Positions 36,297 through 45,748 are shown, counted from the first letter of the stretch. The stretch is DNA of 64,000 bases from Faecalimonas sp963557735 (GCA_963557735.1 CAUWEA010000003.1:1-64000), one strand, 5' to 3'. The notes: a model not told the origin generated them from the letters alone. Numbers and translations are program-made.

Positions 36297-36342
36297 AAAA
36301 ATCACCGCTCTTCATTTACACAAACAAAAAGCGGTGATTTTT
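36297..36342 (-). terminator. Rho-independent terminator of the 992-residue wall-protein gene
   Basis: Arms AAAATCACCGCT and AGCGGTGATTTTT pair over 12-13 bp around a 20-nt loop, followed on the minus strand by a T-run. It begins 10 nt after the stop of the gene ending at 36352. Confidence 0.85.
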
Positions 36343-36351
36343 CTGAGTCAA

Positions 36352-39330
36352 TTAATTCGTTTTTCTTTTATGGTAGATCGCTCCAGCTCCTATCAGTACT
36401 GACATCACAAGTAGAATCATAATTCCTGCGAATGAAGTTGTATCGCCTGTCTTTACACTTGTCTTATTCTTACTTTCCGTAACATTCTGACTTTCTACAT
36501 CATTCTTATCTCCGGTAACAGTCTGATTTTCCATATCGCTTTCACTGCCGTTCTCAGTTTCATCCGTCATAACCAATATATAATCTGAAGCATGACTAAA
36601 TTTCAGTGACACATCGCCGCCTTCCTGAATCATACCTGCATCGACAAATACCATTTTGTGATTACTGTCGTACCAGTACAGATTTCCATTCTTTCCTGCA
36701 TACTCTGCCCCTGCATTCATTGTCAGAGTTGCTGTGAATCCAAAATCTCCCTCATGAGTTAAGGACAGCTGCTGTGTCGGATTGTCGCCTGCCAGCTGCT
36801 TGACTGTTTCACTTGGAACTGCATTGGTATTGAATTTCACTTCCAGATTGATATCTTTCAAATCAGAAGCTGCAACATCCTTACCATTGATGGTCCATGT
36901 ATAACCGCCCATGTTCAACTGAACATTAATGTCTTTTCCCTTGATTGTTTCCAGAACATCTTTCGGTACAACTGTAGCGCCGCCCATATCGATCCGATAG
37001 GTTTCTCCCTCCGCTACGTTGTTCAAATCTTTTACAATCTGCTCGATACTCTCTTCCGGAAGCTGACCTACACCCGGTTCTGTCGGATTCTCCGGTTCTG
37101 TCGGCGGAATGTCCCCTCCACCGGACATTTTACTGCCGTAGCCATAATGGATTCTGTCATAATCTTTTGCTATGATACTTCCGGCTTTCTTCTCTTCCTC
37201 TGAAATCGACAGCCATGTATAGTCGCCATGCTCCTCGGAGCTTACCGGAATCTTCACAACATCTCCCGGCTCAACAGCCTGACTGTAAACAACCTCACAC
37301 TTCTCCGGATCCAAAGTTCCCGCCATAATGTCTGTGCCTACCAGTTCCTCGCTTACCATGAAGCTGATCATATGCTTATCATATACCGCATTCATAGAGA
37401 TACTATACCGATTTCCTACCGGCCTATCCGAATCTGATTCATAGCACGCCCAGCCTTGGAACGTCAGTCCCGGATACTGACTCGGAAGTTCTTTCTTCAT
37501 CGCCTCCGCTACAACATCCTTAACCAGTGTATCTTTCGACACGGTCTTCATTTCTGTGTCGGAAACTCTGCGTCCAGATGCATCCCAGTAATTGTAGAAA
37601 ATAGTTACCGGCGCCTTATCATACACAGGATATACTATAAGATAACCGTTTTCAACGATCTGTGTATTTTCATTGATCTCATTTCCGTTGTAATCTGCCC
37701 AGCCCTGGAATGTCAGCCCCGGATACTGCGGCGCCTCCGGAAATTCAATTCCCAGTTCTTTTAATGTAGAACGACGCTCTACATTTTCTTTTGTTACCGT
37801 TTGAATTCGTTCCCATACACCGTCTGCATTCAACGCCTGGAAAGCAACTGTCACCTGATAGGTAGGATTGACAAACGTCTCGTCATTCTGCACCTGGAAA
37901 TAATATGGGTAGCCTTGTGTCCACAGATTATTCTCTACGTTATTTCCTGCCTTATCATCAATATCGATAGACGAAATATACCACTCACAAGGATAAGTCG
38001 TATCTTCTACCGTAAACTGACCCTCAAATGCATCTGTCGCACTGTTATACTCCAGATTTACATAATAATAATTCGGAGCGATCTCGTTTATGGCAGAACT
38101 AATCTGAAGATAGGAATAGTCTGTATCCAATGCAACGTCGTCGCTTGCTTTTACCTTAAAGGAAACCGTCTCTCCCGGTTTTACAATCTGTCCGTTCTTA
38201 TCAACCTCGACAGAAAGAAGCTTCGGAGCTTCTTTATCTCCTTTTCCTATAAACTCATACCAAATCTCTCCGACAGCCTCGGTCTGAACGGTGATTTCCT
38301 TATTTTGCTCCTCATAGATGATCGAATCAAACGTCCATTTTCCTGCTTCCAGCCATTCATCTGCATAAATCGTTCCGGTATAAAGCCCTTTCGTTTCCCA
38401 TGACGGACTCGCATAAAAAGTAGTTGTGTTGTCTTTCGCATTTTTGAACCGCACATACATGCTTCCCTTAGAAAGATCAACGTCTGAATTTATCTGAAAG
38501 CTGAAATCTGCGCCGTCTCCGCCCGGTGTTAAGGTTGTGCCGGAATTGCTGAATTTCAGTTCTGTTGCCGTAACAGATTCCAGAGATTTCGGTTCGATCT
38601 TGAACGTGTACTTATCAGAGCCCGGATATTCATTCTTCACATTTCCTGCCTTATCTACAACATAAATGTTGGAAATATACCCGCTCTCATACATCGTTCC
38701 TTCTATAAGCATAGAACCCTCGTATAATTTTGGATTATCGGCATTCTGTTTCAAATCAATCCGTTCCCCATAAGACTGATTCGGCTCTGCATCCTGAAAC
38801 TGTATCATTACTGCCACAGTCTCAATTCCGCTCTCTGCATCATATGCCTCTACGCCGATCTTCAAAGTGTCCTTCTGCGTCAACGTTGTTCCGTTCTGAT
38901 CAAAGATGATCTTCTCAATGACTGGCTGTGTTGTATCATACTGTCTGCCAGACACTGATACGTCCTCTGTCTGTTCGTCTGCCGCCACGTCTTCTGTCGT
39001 ACCCTCTATTGTCTCTTCTGCACTGTTTTCTGTCTTTCCTGCTGCATCAGACGGTTCCGTTCCCTGTACATCCGGTGTCTGCGAATTTGACACCTCGCTT
39101 TCCTCCCCGGATACTGTTGTTCCGTCCTGCTCTTTTGCTGCATCTTTTTCGGCTGTACTGTCTTTTGGCAGCTCTGACAGATTCTCCCCGTCTGTCGGAA
39201 CAACTGCGGATGACTGTACTTCAGTCGATTGTTCCTCATCTGCTGCCGCCACGCTTAACGGACTTACTGCCAATGCTAATGCCAGTATAATGGCGCTTGA
39301 CTTTTTCAGAAGACTTTTTCTCTTACACAT
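36352..39330 (-). CDS. Large wall-anchored surface protein with Listeria-Bacteroides-type repeats
   Basis: A 992-residue protein with a signal peptide (KRKSLLKKSSAIILALALAV, cleavage near 29) and an acidic Ser/Thr/Glu-rich stretch to about 130. Three related beta-sandwich segments follow (about 130-490, each starting near PVIEKI.FDQNGTTL, TELKFSNSGTTLTPG or LLSVEVDKNGQIVKPG). Next are two repeat copies built around YPGLTFQGWA (near 525 and 600), like Listeria-Bacteroides repeats, and a domain at 740-900. The C-terminus has SVKTGD, a hydrophobic segment and HKRKTN, a sortase sorting signal. It is probably a substrate of the nearby sortase. Binding partner unknown. It has its own promoter and terminator. 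RBS AAAGGAGAGAAGG. Confidence 0.85.
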   Translation of the reverse strand: MCKRKSLLKKSSAIILALALAVSPLSVAAADEEQSTEVQSSAVVPTDGENLSELPKDSTAEKDAAKEQDGTTVSGEESEVSNSQTPDVQGTEPSDAAGKTENSAEETIEGTTEDVAADEQTEDVSVSGRQYDTTQPVIEKIIFDQNGTTLTQKDTLKIGVEAYDAESGIETVAVMIQFQDAEPNQSYGERIDLKQNADNPKLYEGSMLIEGTMYESGYISNIYVVDKAGNVKNEYPGSDKYTFKIEPKSLESVTATELKFSNSGTTLTPGGDGADFSFQINSDVDLSKGSMYVRFKNAKDNTTTFYASPSWETKGLYTGTIYADEWLEAGKWTFDSIIYEEQNKEITVQTEAVGEIWYEFIGKGDKEAPKLLSVEVDKNGQIVKPGETVSFKVKASDDVALDTDYSYLQISSAINEIAPNYYYVNLEYNSATDAFEGQFTVEDTTYPCEWYISSIDIDDKAGNNVENNLWTQGYPYYFQVQNDETFVNPTYQVTVAFQALNADGVWERIQTVTKENVERRSTLKELGIEFPEAPQYPGLTFQGWADYNGNEINENTQIVENGYLIVYPVYDKAPVTIFYNYWDASGRRVSDTEMKTVSKDTLVKDVVAEAMKKELPSQYPGLTFQGWACYESDSDRPVGNRYSISMNAVYDKHMISFMVSEELVGTDIMAGTLDPEKCEVVYSQAVEPGDVVKIPVSSEEHGDYTWLSISEEEKKAGSIIAKDYDRIHYGYGSKMSGGGDIPPTEPENPTEPGVGQLPEESIEQIVKDLNNVAEGETYRIDMGGATVVPKDVLETIKGKDINVQLNMGGYTWTINGKDVAASDLKDINLEVKFNTNAVPSETVKQLAGDNPTQQLSLTHEGDFGFTATLTMNAGAEYAGKNGNLYWYDSNHKMVFVDAGMIQEGGDVSLKFSHASDYILVMTDETENGSESDMENQTVTGDKNDVESQNVTESKNKTSVKTGDTTSFAGIMILLVMSVLIGAGAIYHKRKTN

Positions 39331-39518
39331 CTTCCTTCTCTCCTTTCATTTTTATAAAATTTCAGGCATTTGCAAAAAATCAGACTCCACATAAAACCTC
39401 TCTGTTTTACACCAACCTTGTTGAAATCTGGCATAGCCGGATTTTGATCCTGACAGCAAGATTCCAAACACCTTTCACAATTGCCTATTGTAAAATGGCA
39501 CAAATAACCATTTTCTTT

Positions 39519-39547
39519 ATTATACTCCCCTCACATTTTTTTTGCAA
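39519..39547 (-). promoter_or_regulatory. Consensus SigA promoter for the surface-protein gene
   Basis: Minus-strand TTGCAA (39542-39547), 17-nt spacer, TATAAT (39519-39524). The predicted transcript has a 5' leader of about 180 nt before the ATG at 39330. I saw no recognisable riboswitch in the leader. The 470-bp gap 39331-39800 otherwise contains only the terminator of the upstream gene. Confidence 0.75.
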
Positions 39548-39691
39548 TGATTTCTGAGTTCACGCACGCAAATCAATTTTGAAAAATGAGTATGTGCTAA
39601 ATTATTGGCTTTATTTGCCATAAAATTACCTTTCCATTTTTCAGAACAACGAAAAAACTCCAATACTTTCATCATCCTAAAATCCATAAAT

Positions 39692-39735
39692 AAAAATACG
39701 CTCTGCATTCCCTTTCCGGCGCAGAACGTATTTTC
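39692..39735 (-). terminator. Rho-independent terminator of the ECF transporter gene
   Basis: A 14-bp stem (AAAATACGCTCTGC / GCAGAACGTATTTT, one wobble) with a 14-nt loop, followed on the minus strand by TTTTTATTT. It lies 66 nt beyond the stop at 39801. Confidence 0.85.
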
Positions 39736-39800
39736 ATTCCTATATTTTCTTTTTTGCTCTATATTCTGGTCTGCTTTTCTGTTCCTGCTGCTCTTTATTC

Positions 39801-40394
39801 TTATTTCTGTGGTGTGAGCAGTCCGCTCCGAAGCAATACCGGCCTGACTGCATTATAGATAACCACGACAAGAATTGTGGATACTACTGCATTGACAAAC
39901 GTTGTAGCCGCGCTCCATTTTGCAAGAACCTCTGCCATCTTCTGCGGCTGCCCGAGGATATATTGTTTATAAAAATATCCGGCAACCGGATCCGCGATCA
40001 CATTAAATCCCAACCCGGCAATCGAAGCAAGTATACTCCATTTAAAAATGTATTTCTTATCACTGCTTTCATTGATTCTGGCAATTCTGTGTGCAACCAG
40101 ACCTGTGATAAGACCGATGCACAGTTTTAAAACAAATGTCTTTGGCGCTCCTACAATATAAATCGGATCCATCAAATCCGCAACCGTCATCCCAATTGCT
40201 CCTGCCAGACCTCCATACCATCCTCCCAGCAGCAAAGCGCCCAGTACACAAAATGCATTTCCAATATGAAGGGATGTTGCATCTCCTCCAGGCATCGGAA
40301 TCTTAATTTGTAAAAAAGTAAATGATACAAAACAAAGCGCTGCCAGCAATGCTGTCTGCGCCAGCTTCATAACCGTCTGATTTTTCATTTTCAT
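39801..40394 (-). CDS. ECF transporter S (substrate-binding) component
   Basis: A 197-residue membrane protein with about six helices and the S-component pattern ALLAALCFVSF, the SLHIGNAFCVLGALLLGGWYGGLAG block and basic cytosolic loops. S components bind a vitamin or similar small molecule and dock to a shared EcfA/A'/T module encoded elsewhere. The sequence resembles the COG4720/riboflavin-type branch, but the substrate is uncertain. ATG at 40394 has GAGAGG 8 nt upstream; the first ATG at 40430 has no ribosome site. It is monocistronic, with a terminator after it. Confidence 0.82.
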   Translation of the reverse strand: MKMKNQTVMKLAQTALLAALCFVSFTFLQIKIPMPGGDATSLHIGNAFCVLGALLLGGWYGGLAGAIGMTVADLMDPIYIVGAPKTFVLKLCIGLITGLVAHRIARINESSDKKYIFKWSILASIAGLGFNVIADPVAGYFYKQYILGQPQKMAEVLAKWSAATTFVNAVVSTILVVVIYNAVRPVLLRSGLLTPQK

Positions 40395-40482
40395 ATGTCT
40401 CATCCTCTCATGCTTTCTTTGCTGCACCATTGCTCAATTCGCTCTTCGTGACACAGCTCTTTTCTGTATTTTTTACAGCTTT

Positions 40483-40511
40483 ATCCTAGCACAAGAGTGG
40501 TTATATAAAAA
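40483..40511 (-). promoter_or_regulatory. Candidate extended -10 promoter of the ECF transporter gene
   Basis: Minus-strand TTTTTA (40506-40511), 17-nt spacer, and TGCTAGGAT, an extended -10 whose hexamer lies at 40483-40488. The leader to 40394 is about 80 nt and holds a small CTGTA/TACAG hairpin. I could not match it to a known riboswitch. Confidence 0.35.
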
Positions 40512-40558
40512 CAGCCAGTTTTGTTATTTTTGACCAGTCCAGACAGCATATTGTCATC

Positions 40559-40978
40559 TTATAACTCGTTTTTGATCTTTTCTACTAATTCTGTATATTC
40601 TTCCTCTGTGAGATACTTCTCTCCCGGATTCATCGCGAATACACCGCCCCACTCATATCCGTCTTTATATTTTGGAACTAAATGGAAATGCAGATGATGT
40701 CCGGTGTCTCCATACGCGCCATAATTTACTTTCTCCGGCTTAAATAATTTGTGAAGTACATTGGCAACTTTTGCAACTTCATCAAAGTATAAGTGAAGTT
40801 CTTCCTGAGACAGTTCTACAAGCTCACTTACATGTTTCTTGTGAGCAACGATCACACGTCCCAAATGGCTCTGCTCTTTAAATAAATACACTTTGGAACT
40901 TTCCAGTTCGCAGATTTTAATTCCAAATGCATCCAGCAGTTCGCCTTCTGCACAGTATGCACAATTTTGATCTTTCAT
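40559..40978 (-). CDS. HIT family (histidine triad) protein
   Basis: A 139-residue histidine-triad protein with H95-L-H97-F-H99 in HHLHFHLVPKY, the nucleotide phosphate-binding active site. Two cysteines at the N-terminus (C6, C9; CAYC) could bind zinc with downstream residues. HIT proteins hydrolyse nucleotide-phosphoramidates or related conjugates in the cytosol. It is a single gene, unrelated to its neighbours in function. Confidence 0.9.
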   Translation of the reverse strand: MKDQNCAYCAEGELLDAFGIKICELESSKVYLFKEQSHLGRVIVAHKKHVSELVELSQEELHLYFDEVAKVANVLHKLFKPEKVNYGAYGDTGHHLHFHLVPKYKDGYEWGGVFAMNPGEKYLTEEEYTELVEKIKNEL

Positions 40979-41069
40979 TAATTTCTCCTCCTAAATCTGT
41001 TCTATCTTCTTTTATACACTATCACATTCCAAAAATATTTACAATCTTATTCCCTGCACTCTTTGGCTT

Positions 41070-42074
41070 TTAAAAATCTGTAGAACATCTTTTTACAATC
41101 TGACATGGAATCTTATTATTTTGCTCTACGTTTTTCTCCCCCTGAAGTACTTTTACCATATTTTCAATCGTATCATAACAAATCTGTTCTAAATGATTGT
41201 CCACTGAAGTTAATTCCGGCTCGCTGCATACAGACATCACTGAATTGTTATATCCTGTTACACTTAACTCTTCGGGTACCTTAATTCCCCTCGCTTTTGC
41301 ATATTTCAATGCCCCCACTCCCAGACTGTCATTGCATGCCAGTACGCTGTCAAACTCCAATGTCCGGTGCGCCAGCAAAATATCCTGAATATAATGGATA
41401 TCATTTTTTGTATAAAATTTTAAATCTCCTAAAATCGGATATCCTGCATCCGAGAGAGCGGCTTCATACCCTTTCAACTTCTGTTCCGCGCTGTATGTAC
41501 GGGAATCACTTAAAAATAAAATTCTCTTCTTTCCTCTTCGGATCAACGCAGTGGTAATATCATATGCCCCTTGAAAATCATCTCCATAGGAACAGAAAAT
41601 ATTCTCTCCCTGAATATATCCATTCACTAAAAAGACTGGGACTTGCCTTGCTGCCGCCCGGATATACTCCGCTTCTCTGGGATTATTTCCAATCCCCGCA
41701 TAAGTGGAACCAACCATGATCAATGTATCAATTCGTTTTGACAACAACAGCTTTGTATGATGCTCTTTAGACTTCTGCTCATGCCCGCTGCATCCTAAAA
41801 TACAGTCATAGCCATATTGATGAAGCCTTTTTTCCAGATAGGAAACTGCCTGCGCCATATAAAGATCCGAAATATCCGGGCACAAAATTCCTATCATCTT
41901 CATAGAATTCAACCCCAGACCGCGAGCGAATACGTTTGGTGTATATTCTGACTTTTTAATCACTGCAAGCACTTTTTCTTTCGTCTTCTCGCTTACATTC
42001 GGGCTTCCATTTACTACTCTTGAAACCGTGGCAATCGAAACCCCCGAAAGCTTCGCTATGTCATAGATATTCAT
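41070..42074 (-). CDS. LacI family transcriptional regulator, probable hexuronate repressor
   Basis: A 334-residue LacI-type repressor: helix-turn-helix at the very N-terminus (IYDIAKLSGVSIATVSRVVNGS) and a periplasmic-binding-protein-like sensor domain (MIGILCPDISDLYMAQ, VNGYIQGENIFCSYGDD, DSVLACNDSLGVGAL). ATG at 42074 is behind AAAAAGGG and fits the usual family start; an ATG at 42098 with GGTGA is an alternative. It is divergent from uxaA-uxaB, and a LacI-type palindrome lies over the uxaA promoter, so it probably senses a hexuronate or pathway intermediate. The same palindrome occurs at the ABC-importer operon, possibly extending its regulon. Confidence 0.87.
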   Translation of the reverse strand: MNIYDIAKLSGVSIATVSRVVNGSPNVSEKTKEKVLAVIKKSEYTPNVFARGLGLNSMKMIGILCPDISDLYMAQAVSYLEKRLHQYGYDCILGCSGHEQKSKEHHTKLLLSKRIDTLIMVGSTYAGIGNNPREAEYIRAAARQVPVFLVNGYIQGENIFCSYGDDFQGAYDITTALIRRGKKRILFLSDSRTYSAEQKLKGYEAALSDAGYPILGDLKFYTKNDIHYIQDILLAHRTLEFDSVLACNDSLGVGALKYAKARGIKVPEELSVTGYNNSVMSVCSEPELTSVDNHLEQICYDTIENMVKVLQGEKNVEQNNKIPCQIVKRCSTDF

Positions 42075-42192
42075 TTTATCCCTTTTTAATTCATCCATAT
42101 TTTCACCAACTTTCTTTATTTCATTGTACCACATATCCCTGTCAGACTTCCATATCTTTCCATATTTTTGAAAGCTCTTTCATTATTATTTT

Positions 42193-42221
42193 ATCATACT
42201 CGGTTTTTCTCTCCGGTTCAA
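42193..42221 (-). promoter_or_regulatory. Promoter of the lacI-type regulator gene
   Basis: Minus-strand TTGAAC (42216-42221), 17-nt spacer, TATGAT (42193-42198). It is divergent from the uxaA promoter about 100 bp away. Confidence 0.65.
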
Positions 42222-42305
42222 GTTAAAATCCATTGTATTTCCTCCCAATTTTCATCATGTTTTTTTGTGTATTTCAACGAACTATAAAGTTTTTTCTATT
42301 TTCTG

Positions 42306-42334
42306 TTGACTGTTTTTTCAAAATATCGTATGGT
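42306..42334 (+). promoter_or_regulatory. Promoter of uxaA-uxaB
   Basis: TTGACT (42306-42311), 17-nt spacer, TATGGT (42329-42334). The predicted start site falls inside the palindromic operator just downstream, a usual repressor arrangement. Confidence 0.6.
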
Positions 42335-42336
42335 AA

Positions 42337-42350
42337 TGTAAACGCTTACA
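42337..42350. promoter_or_regulatory. LacI-family operator (or cre) palindrome at uxaA
   Basis: TGTAAACGCTTACA, a nearly perfect 14-bp palindrome with the central CG typical of LacI-family operators. It is the exact reverse complement of the site at 58950-58963. It also fits the CcpA cre consensus, so carbon catabolite control is an alternative reading. Confidence 0.75.
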
Positions 42351-42375
42351 ATATCATTTTTGAAAGGACGTATTT

Positions 42376-43857
42376 ATGCAGAAATTTATCAAAATTCATC
42401 CAAAGGATAATGTGGCGGTGGCATTGGAATCTCTGGCTGCCCACTTAGAACTGCCAATGTCTTTCGGAACACTCACATTGTCAGAAGATATCCCGCAGGG
42501 ACATAAATTTGCACTTTGTAATCTGCCTGCGGGCGCCCCCATTGTAAAATATGGCGCTCAGATTGGAACTGCCACAAAAGAGATTCTGGCAGGTTCCTGG
42601 GTTCACACGCACAATATTCATACAAACCTGGATCAACTACTGACCTATACTTATGACAGGAAAACAGTTTCTCTTCCCTCCTCCGATGACCGTACATTCC
42701 AGGGATACCGCAGAGCAAACGGAAAAGTGGGAATCCGCAACGGCATCTGGATTGTTCCAACTGTCGGCTGTGTCAATAATGTCGCCTCTGCGATTGAACG
42801 GAAAGCACAGTCTCTGATCTCCGGATCTGTGGAGGAAATTCTTGCCTTTTCCCATCCGTATGGCTGCTCCCAGATGGGAGATGACCAGGAATATACCCGA
42901 AAGATTCTTGCAGATCTGATCAATCATCCGAATGCCGGAGCAGTCCTTGTACTGGGGCTCGGATGCGAAAACAGCAATATCGATGTTCTGAAATCCTATA
43001 TCGGCGATTACGATGAGAACCGTGTCCGCTTTCTTGTCGCCCAGGACTGTGAAGATGAGATTGAGGAAGCTTTGCACATCATTCAGGAACTTGTCGATTA
43101 TGCAGGTCAGTTTCACCGGGAACCGATCAGCTGCCGGGAACTGGTCGTCGGCATGAAATGCGGAGGCTCTGACGGGCTTTCCGGAATCACTGCCAATCCT
43201 GTCGTCGGCGCATTTTCAGATATGCTGATTTCCAAAGGGGGAACAACAATCCTGACGGAAGTTCCGGAAATGTTCGGCGCAGAAACACTGTTGATGAACC
43301 GGTGCGAGACCAGAGAGTTGTTTGACCAGACCGTCTGTCTGATCAACGATTTTAAAAATTACTTCAAAGAGCACGGACAGACCATTTATGAGAACCCATC
43401 TCCGGGAAATAAAAAAGGAGGGATCTCCACACTGGAAGACAAATCCCTCGGATGCACCCAAAAATCCGGTCATGCTCCGGTCCGGGGAGTCCTTGCATAT
43501 GGAGAACCGGTCTCCCGCCGCGGTCTGAATCTTTTAAGCGCTCCCGGCAATGACCTTGTTGCCTCTACCGCGCTTGCAGCTTCCGGGGCCCATATCGTTC
43601 TGTTTACAACCGGACGCGGAACACCGTTTGCCTCCCCGGTTCCGACCATGAAGATTTCCAGCAATTCTGCCCTCTATCATAAGAAATCAAACTGGATCGA
43701 TTTTAACTGTGGTGCAATGACAGAAGATTCTTCCTTAGAAGAACTTGCCGCACAATTATTTGATCATGTCATCCGCATCGCCTCCGGCGAAAAAGTAAAA
43801 TCAGAGGCGGCCGGCTTCCATGATATGGCGATCTTTAAACAGGGTGTGACATTATAG
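42376..43857 (+). CDS. uxaA: Altronate dehydratase
   Basis: A 493-residue UxaA-type dehydratase: an N-terminal SAF domain (about 1-95) with GSWVHTHNIHTN, then the catalytic domain with GYRRANGKVGIRN, VPTVGCVNN, SHPYGCSQMGDD and GMKCGGSDGLSGI. It converts D-altronate to 2-keto-3-deoxygluconate in the galacturonate branch of hexuronate catabolism. Length is normal. RBS AAAGGA precedes the ATG, and the promoter carries a LacI-type operator. Codon and base composition are GC-richer than the polysaccharide locus. uxaB follows after 62 nt. Confidence 0.93.
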   Translation: MQKFIKIHPKDNVAVALESLAAHLELPMSFGTLTLSEDIPQGHKFALCNLPAGAPIVKYGAQIGTATKEILAGSWVHTHNIHTNLDQLLTYTYDRKTVSLPSSDDRTFQGYRRANGKVGIRNGIWIVPTVGCVNNVASAIERKAQSLISGSVEEILAFSHPYGCSQMGDDQEYTRKILADLINHPNAGAVLVLGLGCENSNIDVLKSYIGDYDENRVRFLVAQDCEDEIEEALHIIQELVDYAGQFHREPISCRELVVGMKCGGSDGLSGITANPVVGAFSDMLISKGGTTILTEVPEMFGAETLLMNRCETRELFDQTVCLINDFKNYFKEHGQTIYENPSPGNKKGGISTLEDKSLGCTQKSGHAPVRGVLAYGEPVSRRGLNLLSAPGNDLVASTALAASGAHIVLFTTGRGTPFASPVPTMKISSNSALYHKKSNWIDFNCGAMTEDSSLEELAAQLFDHVIRIASGEKVKSEAAGFHDMAIFKQGVTL

Positions 43858-43919
43858 TCCAGCCTGCTTTTATAATCAAAAATAATATAATATATCAATC
43901 AGAAAGCGAGGAGATTTAT

Positions 43920-45410
43920 ATGAAAAAACTAAGTTACCAGACTCTGCGCGCGCAAAATTATGACGGCTATCTGCTTCCGGAGGCGCCGGAACGTGTACTC
44001 CAGTTCGGCGAAGGAAATTTTCTTCGGGCATTTGTCGACTATTTTATTGACGTCTTAAATGAAAAGACCGGATTCCAGTCAAAGGTTGTCCTTTGCCAGC
44101 CGATCGCACCGGGACTTTCCGATCTGATCAATGAGCAGGAAGGGCTCTATACCCTCTATCTGCGCGGCTTCCAGAATGGACAGAAAGTAAATCAGAAACG
44201 TGTCATCTCCTGCGTCAGCAGATGCTTAAACCCGTACAAAGATTATGAGGAAGTACTTGCCTGCGCAGATAACCCGGATCTCCGCTACATCGCCTGCAAT
44301 ACGACAGAGGCCGGGATCGTCTACGATCCTTCCTGCCAGCTTACAGATACTCCTGCTTCCAGCTATCCGGCAAAGCTCACTCAGTTCTTATACCGCCGTT
44401 TCCAGAAATTCGGATCAGAAGCAGGAAAAGGCTTTGTGATCCTTGCATGTGAACTGATCGACAATAATGGAAAAGAGCTGGAGAAATGTGTGTTAAATTA
44501 TGCAGCACAGTGGAATCTCGGTAAAAACTTCTCTGACTGGATCCAACGGGAAAATCTCTTCTGTTCCACACTGGTGGACCGGATCGTAACCGGATATCCA
44601 AGAGCAGAGGCAGACGAGATCAATAAAGAGAACGGCTACATCGATCAGCTGATCGATACCGGAGAGATCTTTGGCTTCTGGGTCATTGAAGGTCCGCAGT
44701 CTCTGAAAAAAGAGCTTCCATTTGAAGAAGCAGGTCTGCCTGTCCTGATCACAGATGATCACAAACCTTACAAACAGCGCAAGGTGCGCATTCTCAACGG
44801 TGCACACACTTCTTTCGTTTTGGGAGCCTATCTTGCCGGGCAGGATATTGTCCGTGACTGTATGGAAGATGAAGTCATTCAGAAGTTTATGAACAAGACC
44901 ATCTACGAAGAGATCATTCCTACATTAACGCTTCCAAAAAAAGAACTGGAAGAGTTTGCCGCATCTGTGACTGAGCGCTTCCGCAATCCATTTATTGACC
45001 ATGCACTCCTTTCCATCTCGCTGAACTCTACGTCAAAGTGGAAAGCCCGTGTGATGCCTTCTCTGAAAGGATATCTCAAAGAAACCGGAAAGCTTCCTTC
45101 CTGCATCACTGCTTCTTTTGCATTTTATATCGCGTTCTTCCGCGGAGAAAAACTTACCGAAGACGGACTTGTGGGTATGAGAAACGGTACCGAATATCTG
45201 ATCAAAGATGACCAGTCTGTTCTCGATTTCTTCTTTGCACACAGAAATGACAGTGCAGAAGATCTTGCACACGCAGTCTGCACCAACAAAAAGTTCTGGG
45301 GAGAAGATCTCAGCAGACTGGAAGGATTTGAAGCGGAAGTATGCCGGTACTTAGAGGAAATCGAAGAAAAAGGTACTTACGAAGTGATGCGTGAATGCCT
45401 TGCCTCTTAA
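43920..45410 (+). CDS. uxaB: Tagaturonate reductase
   Basis: A 496-residue member of the polyol/mannitol dehydrogenase family, matching UxaB: VLQFGEGNFLRAFVDY at the NAD-binding start, NTTEAGI, VDRIVTGYPR, and KVRILNGAHTSFVLGAYLAG with the catalytic Lys region. It reduces tagaturonate to altronate with NADH, feeding UxaA. RBS GCGAGGAG. It ends just before a strong terminator. KDG kinase and aldolase genes are not in this window. Confidence 0.93.
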   Translation: MKKLSYQTLRAQNYDGYLLPEAPERVLQFGEGNFLRAFVDYFIDVLNEKTGFQSKVVLCQPIAPGLSDLINEQEGLYTLYLRGFQNGQKVNQKRVISCVSRCLNPYKDYEEVLACADNPDLRYIACNTTEAGIVYDPSCQLTDTPASSYPAKLTQFLYRRFQKFGSEAGKGFVILACELIDNNGKELEKCVLNYAAQWNLGKNFSDWIQRENLFCSTLVDRIVTGYPRAEADEINKENGYIDQLIDTGEIFGFWVIEGPQSLKKELPFEEAGLPVLITDDHKPYKQRKVRILNGAHTSFVLGAYLAGQDIVRDCMEDEVIQKFMNKTIYEEIIPTLTLPKKELEEFAASVTERFRNPFIDHALLSISLNSTSKWKARVMPSLKGYLKETGKLPSCITASFAFYIAFFRGEKLTEDGLVGMRNGTEYLIKDDQSVLDFFFAHRNDSAEDLAHAVCTNKKFWGEDLSRLEGFEAEVCRYLEEIEEKGTYEVMRECLAS

Positions 45411-45414
45411 TTGC

Positions 45415-45458
45415 AAAGGACTTGAAAGGGTAATCCCCTTCCAAGTCCTTTTTCTTTT
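45415..45458 (+). terminator. Rho-independent terminator after uxaB
   Basis: The stem AAAGGACTTGAAAGGG / CCCCTTCCAAGTCCTTT pairs over about 15 bp with a small bulge and is followed by TTTTCTTTT. It starts 5 nt after the uxaB stop codon. Confidence 0.88.
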
Positions 45459-45748
45459 ATCTTACATATTTCTCCAGTGTACTTCTCACTGCACCGGTTC
45501 CTGCAAGCATTTCTTTCAGGTAACCGCATACGGTTTCTGCCATGTTCACTTCGTACAAGTTCACACCAAAAATTGCTTTGTTCTCTAATACCGGTCTTAC
45601 AGAAGCTTCCACATCTGTCTCTTCTCCGAGTTTGAATCCTGCCACATATGGGCAAACCGTCTCAAGCAGCGGATCCGGGCTTAAAGCAAATGTTTTTCCA
45701 TTGTCATCCACACCCATCAGATAGCGGAGCCATCCTGCAAAACAGCAC
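45457..45748 (-). pseudogene. 3' remnant of a mannitol-dehydrogenase-family gene (uxuB-like)
   Basis: The frame encodes only the last ~95-100 residues of a polyol dehydrogenase: CFAGWLRYLMGVDDNG, SPDPLLE, and the C-terminal IFGVNLYEVNMAE...GAVRSTLEKYV end characteristic of fructuronate reductase/mannitol dehydrogenase proteins of ~540 residues. The N-terminal four-fifths, including the NAD site, is missing. The homologous reading stops around 45748, with an in-frame stop a little further upstream, where it abuts the 5'-truncated AraC remnant on the other strand. The glucuronate branch may thus have been lost while uxaA-uxaB remained. Confidence 0.75.

Noticed and set aside
39306..39503. A short Cys-rich minus-strand reading frame in the leader of the wall-protein gene
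   Set aside because: It begins with TTG without a ribosome site, overlaps the real start of the surface protein, and its cysteines show no known pattern; it is most likely untranslated leader.
40395..40558. Possible riboswitch ahead of the ECF transporter gene
   Set aside because: S-component genes often have vitamin riboswitches, but I could not fit the sequence to TPP, FMN, cobalamin or preQ1 consensus cores; only a small hairpin is visible.
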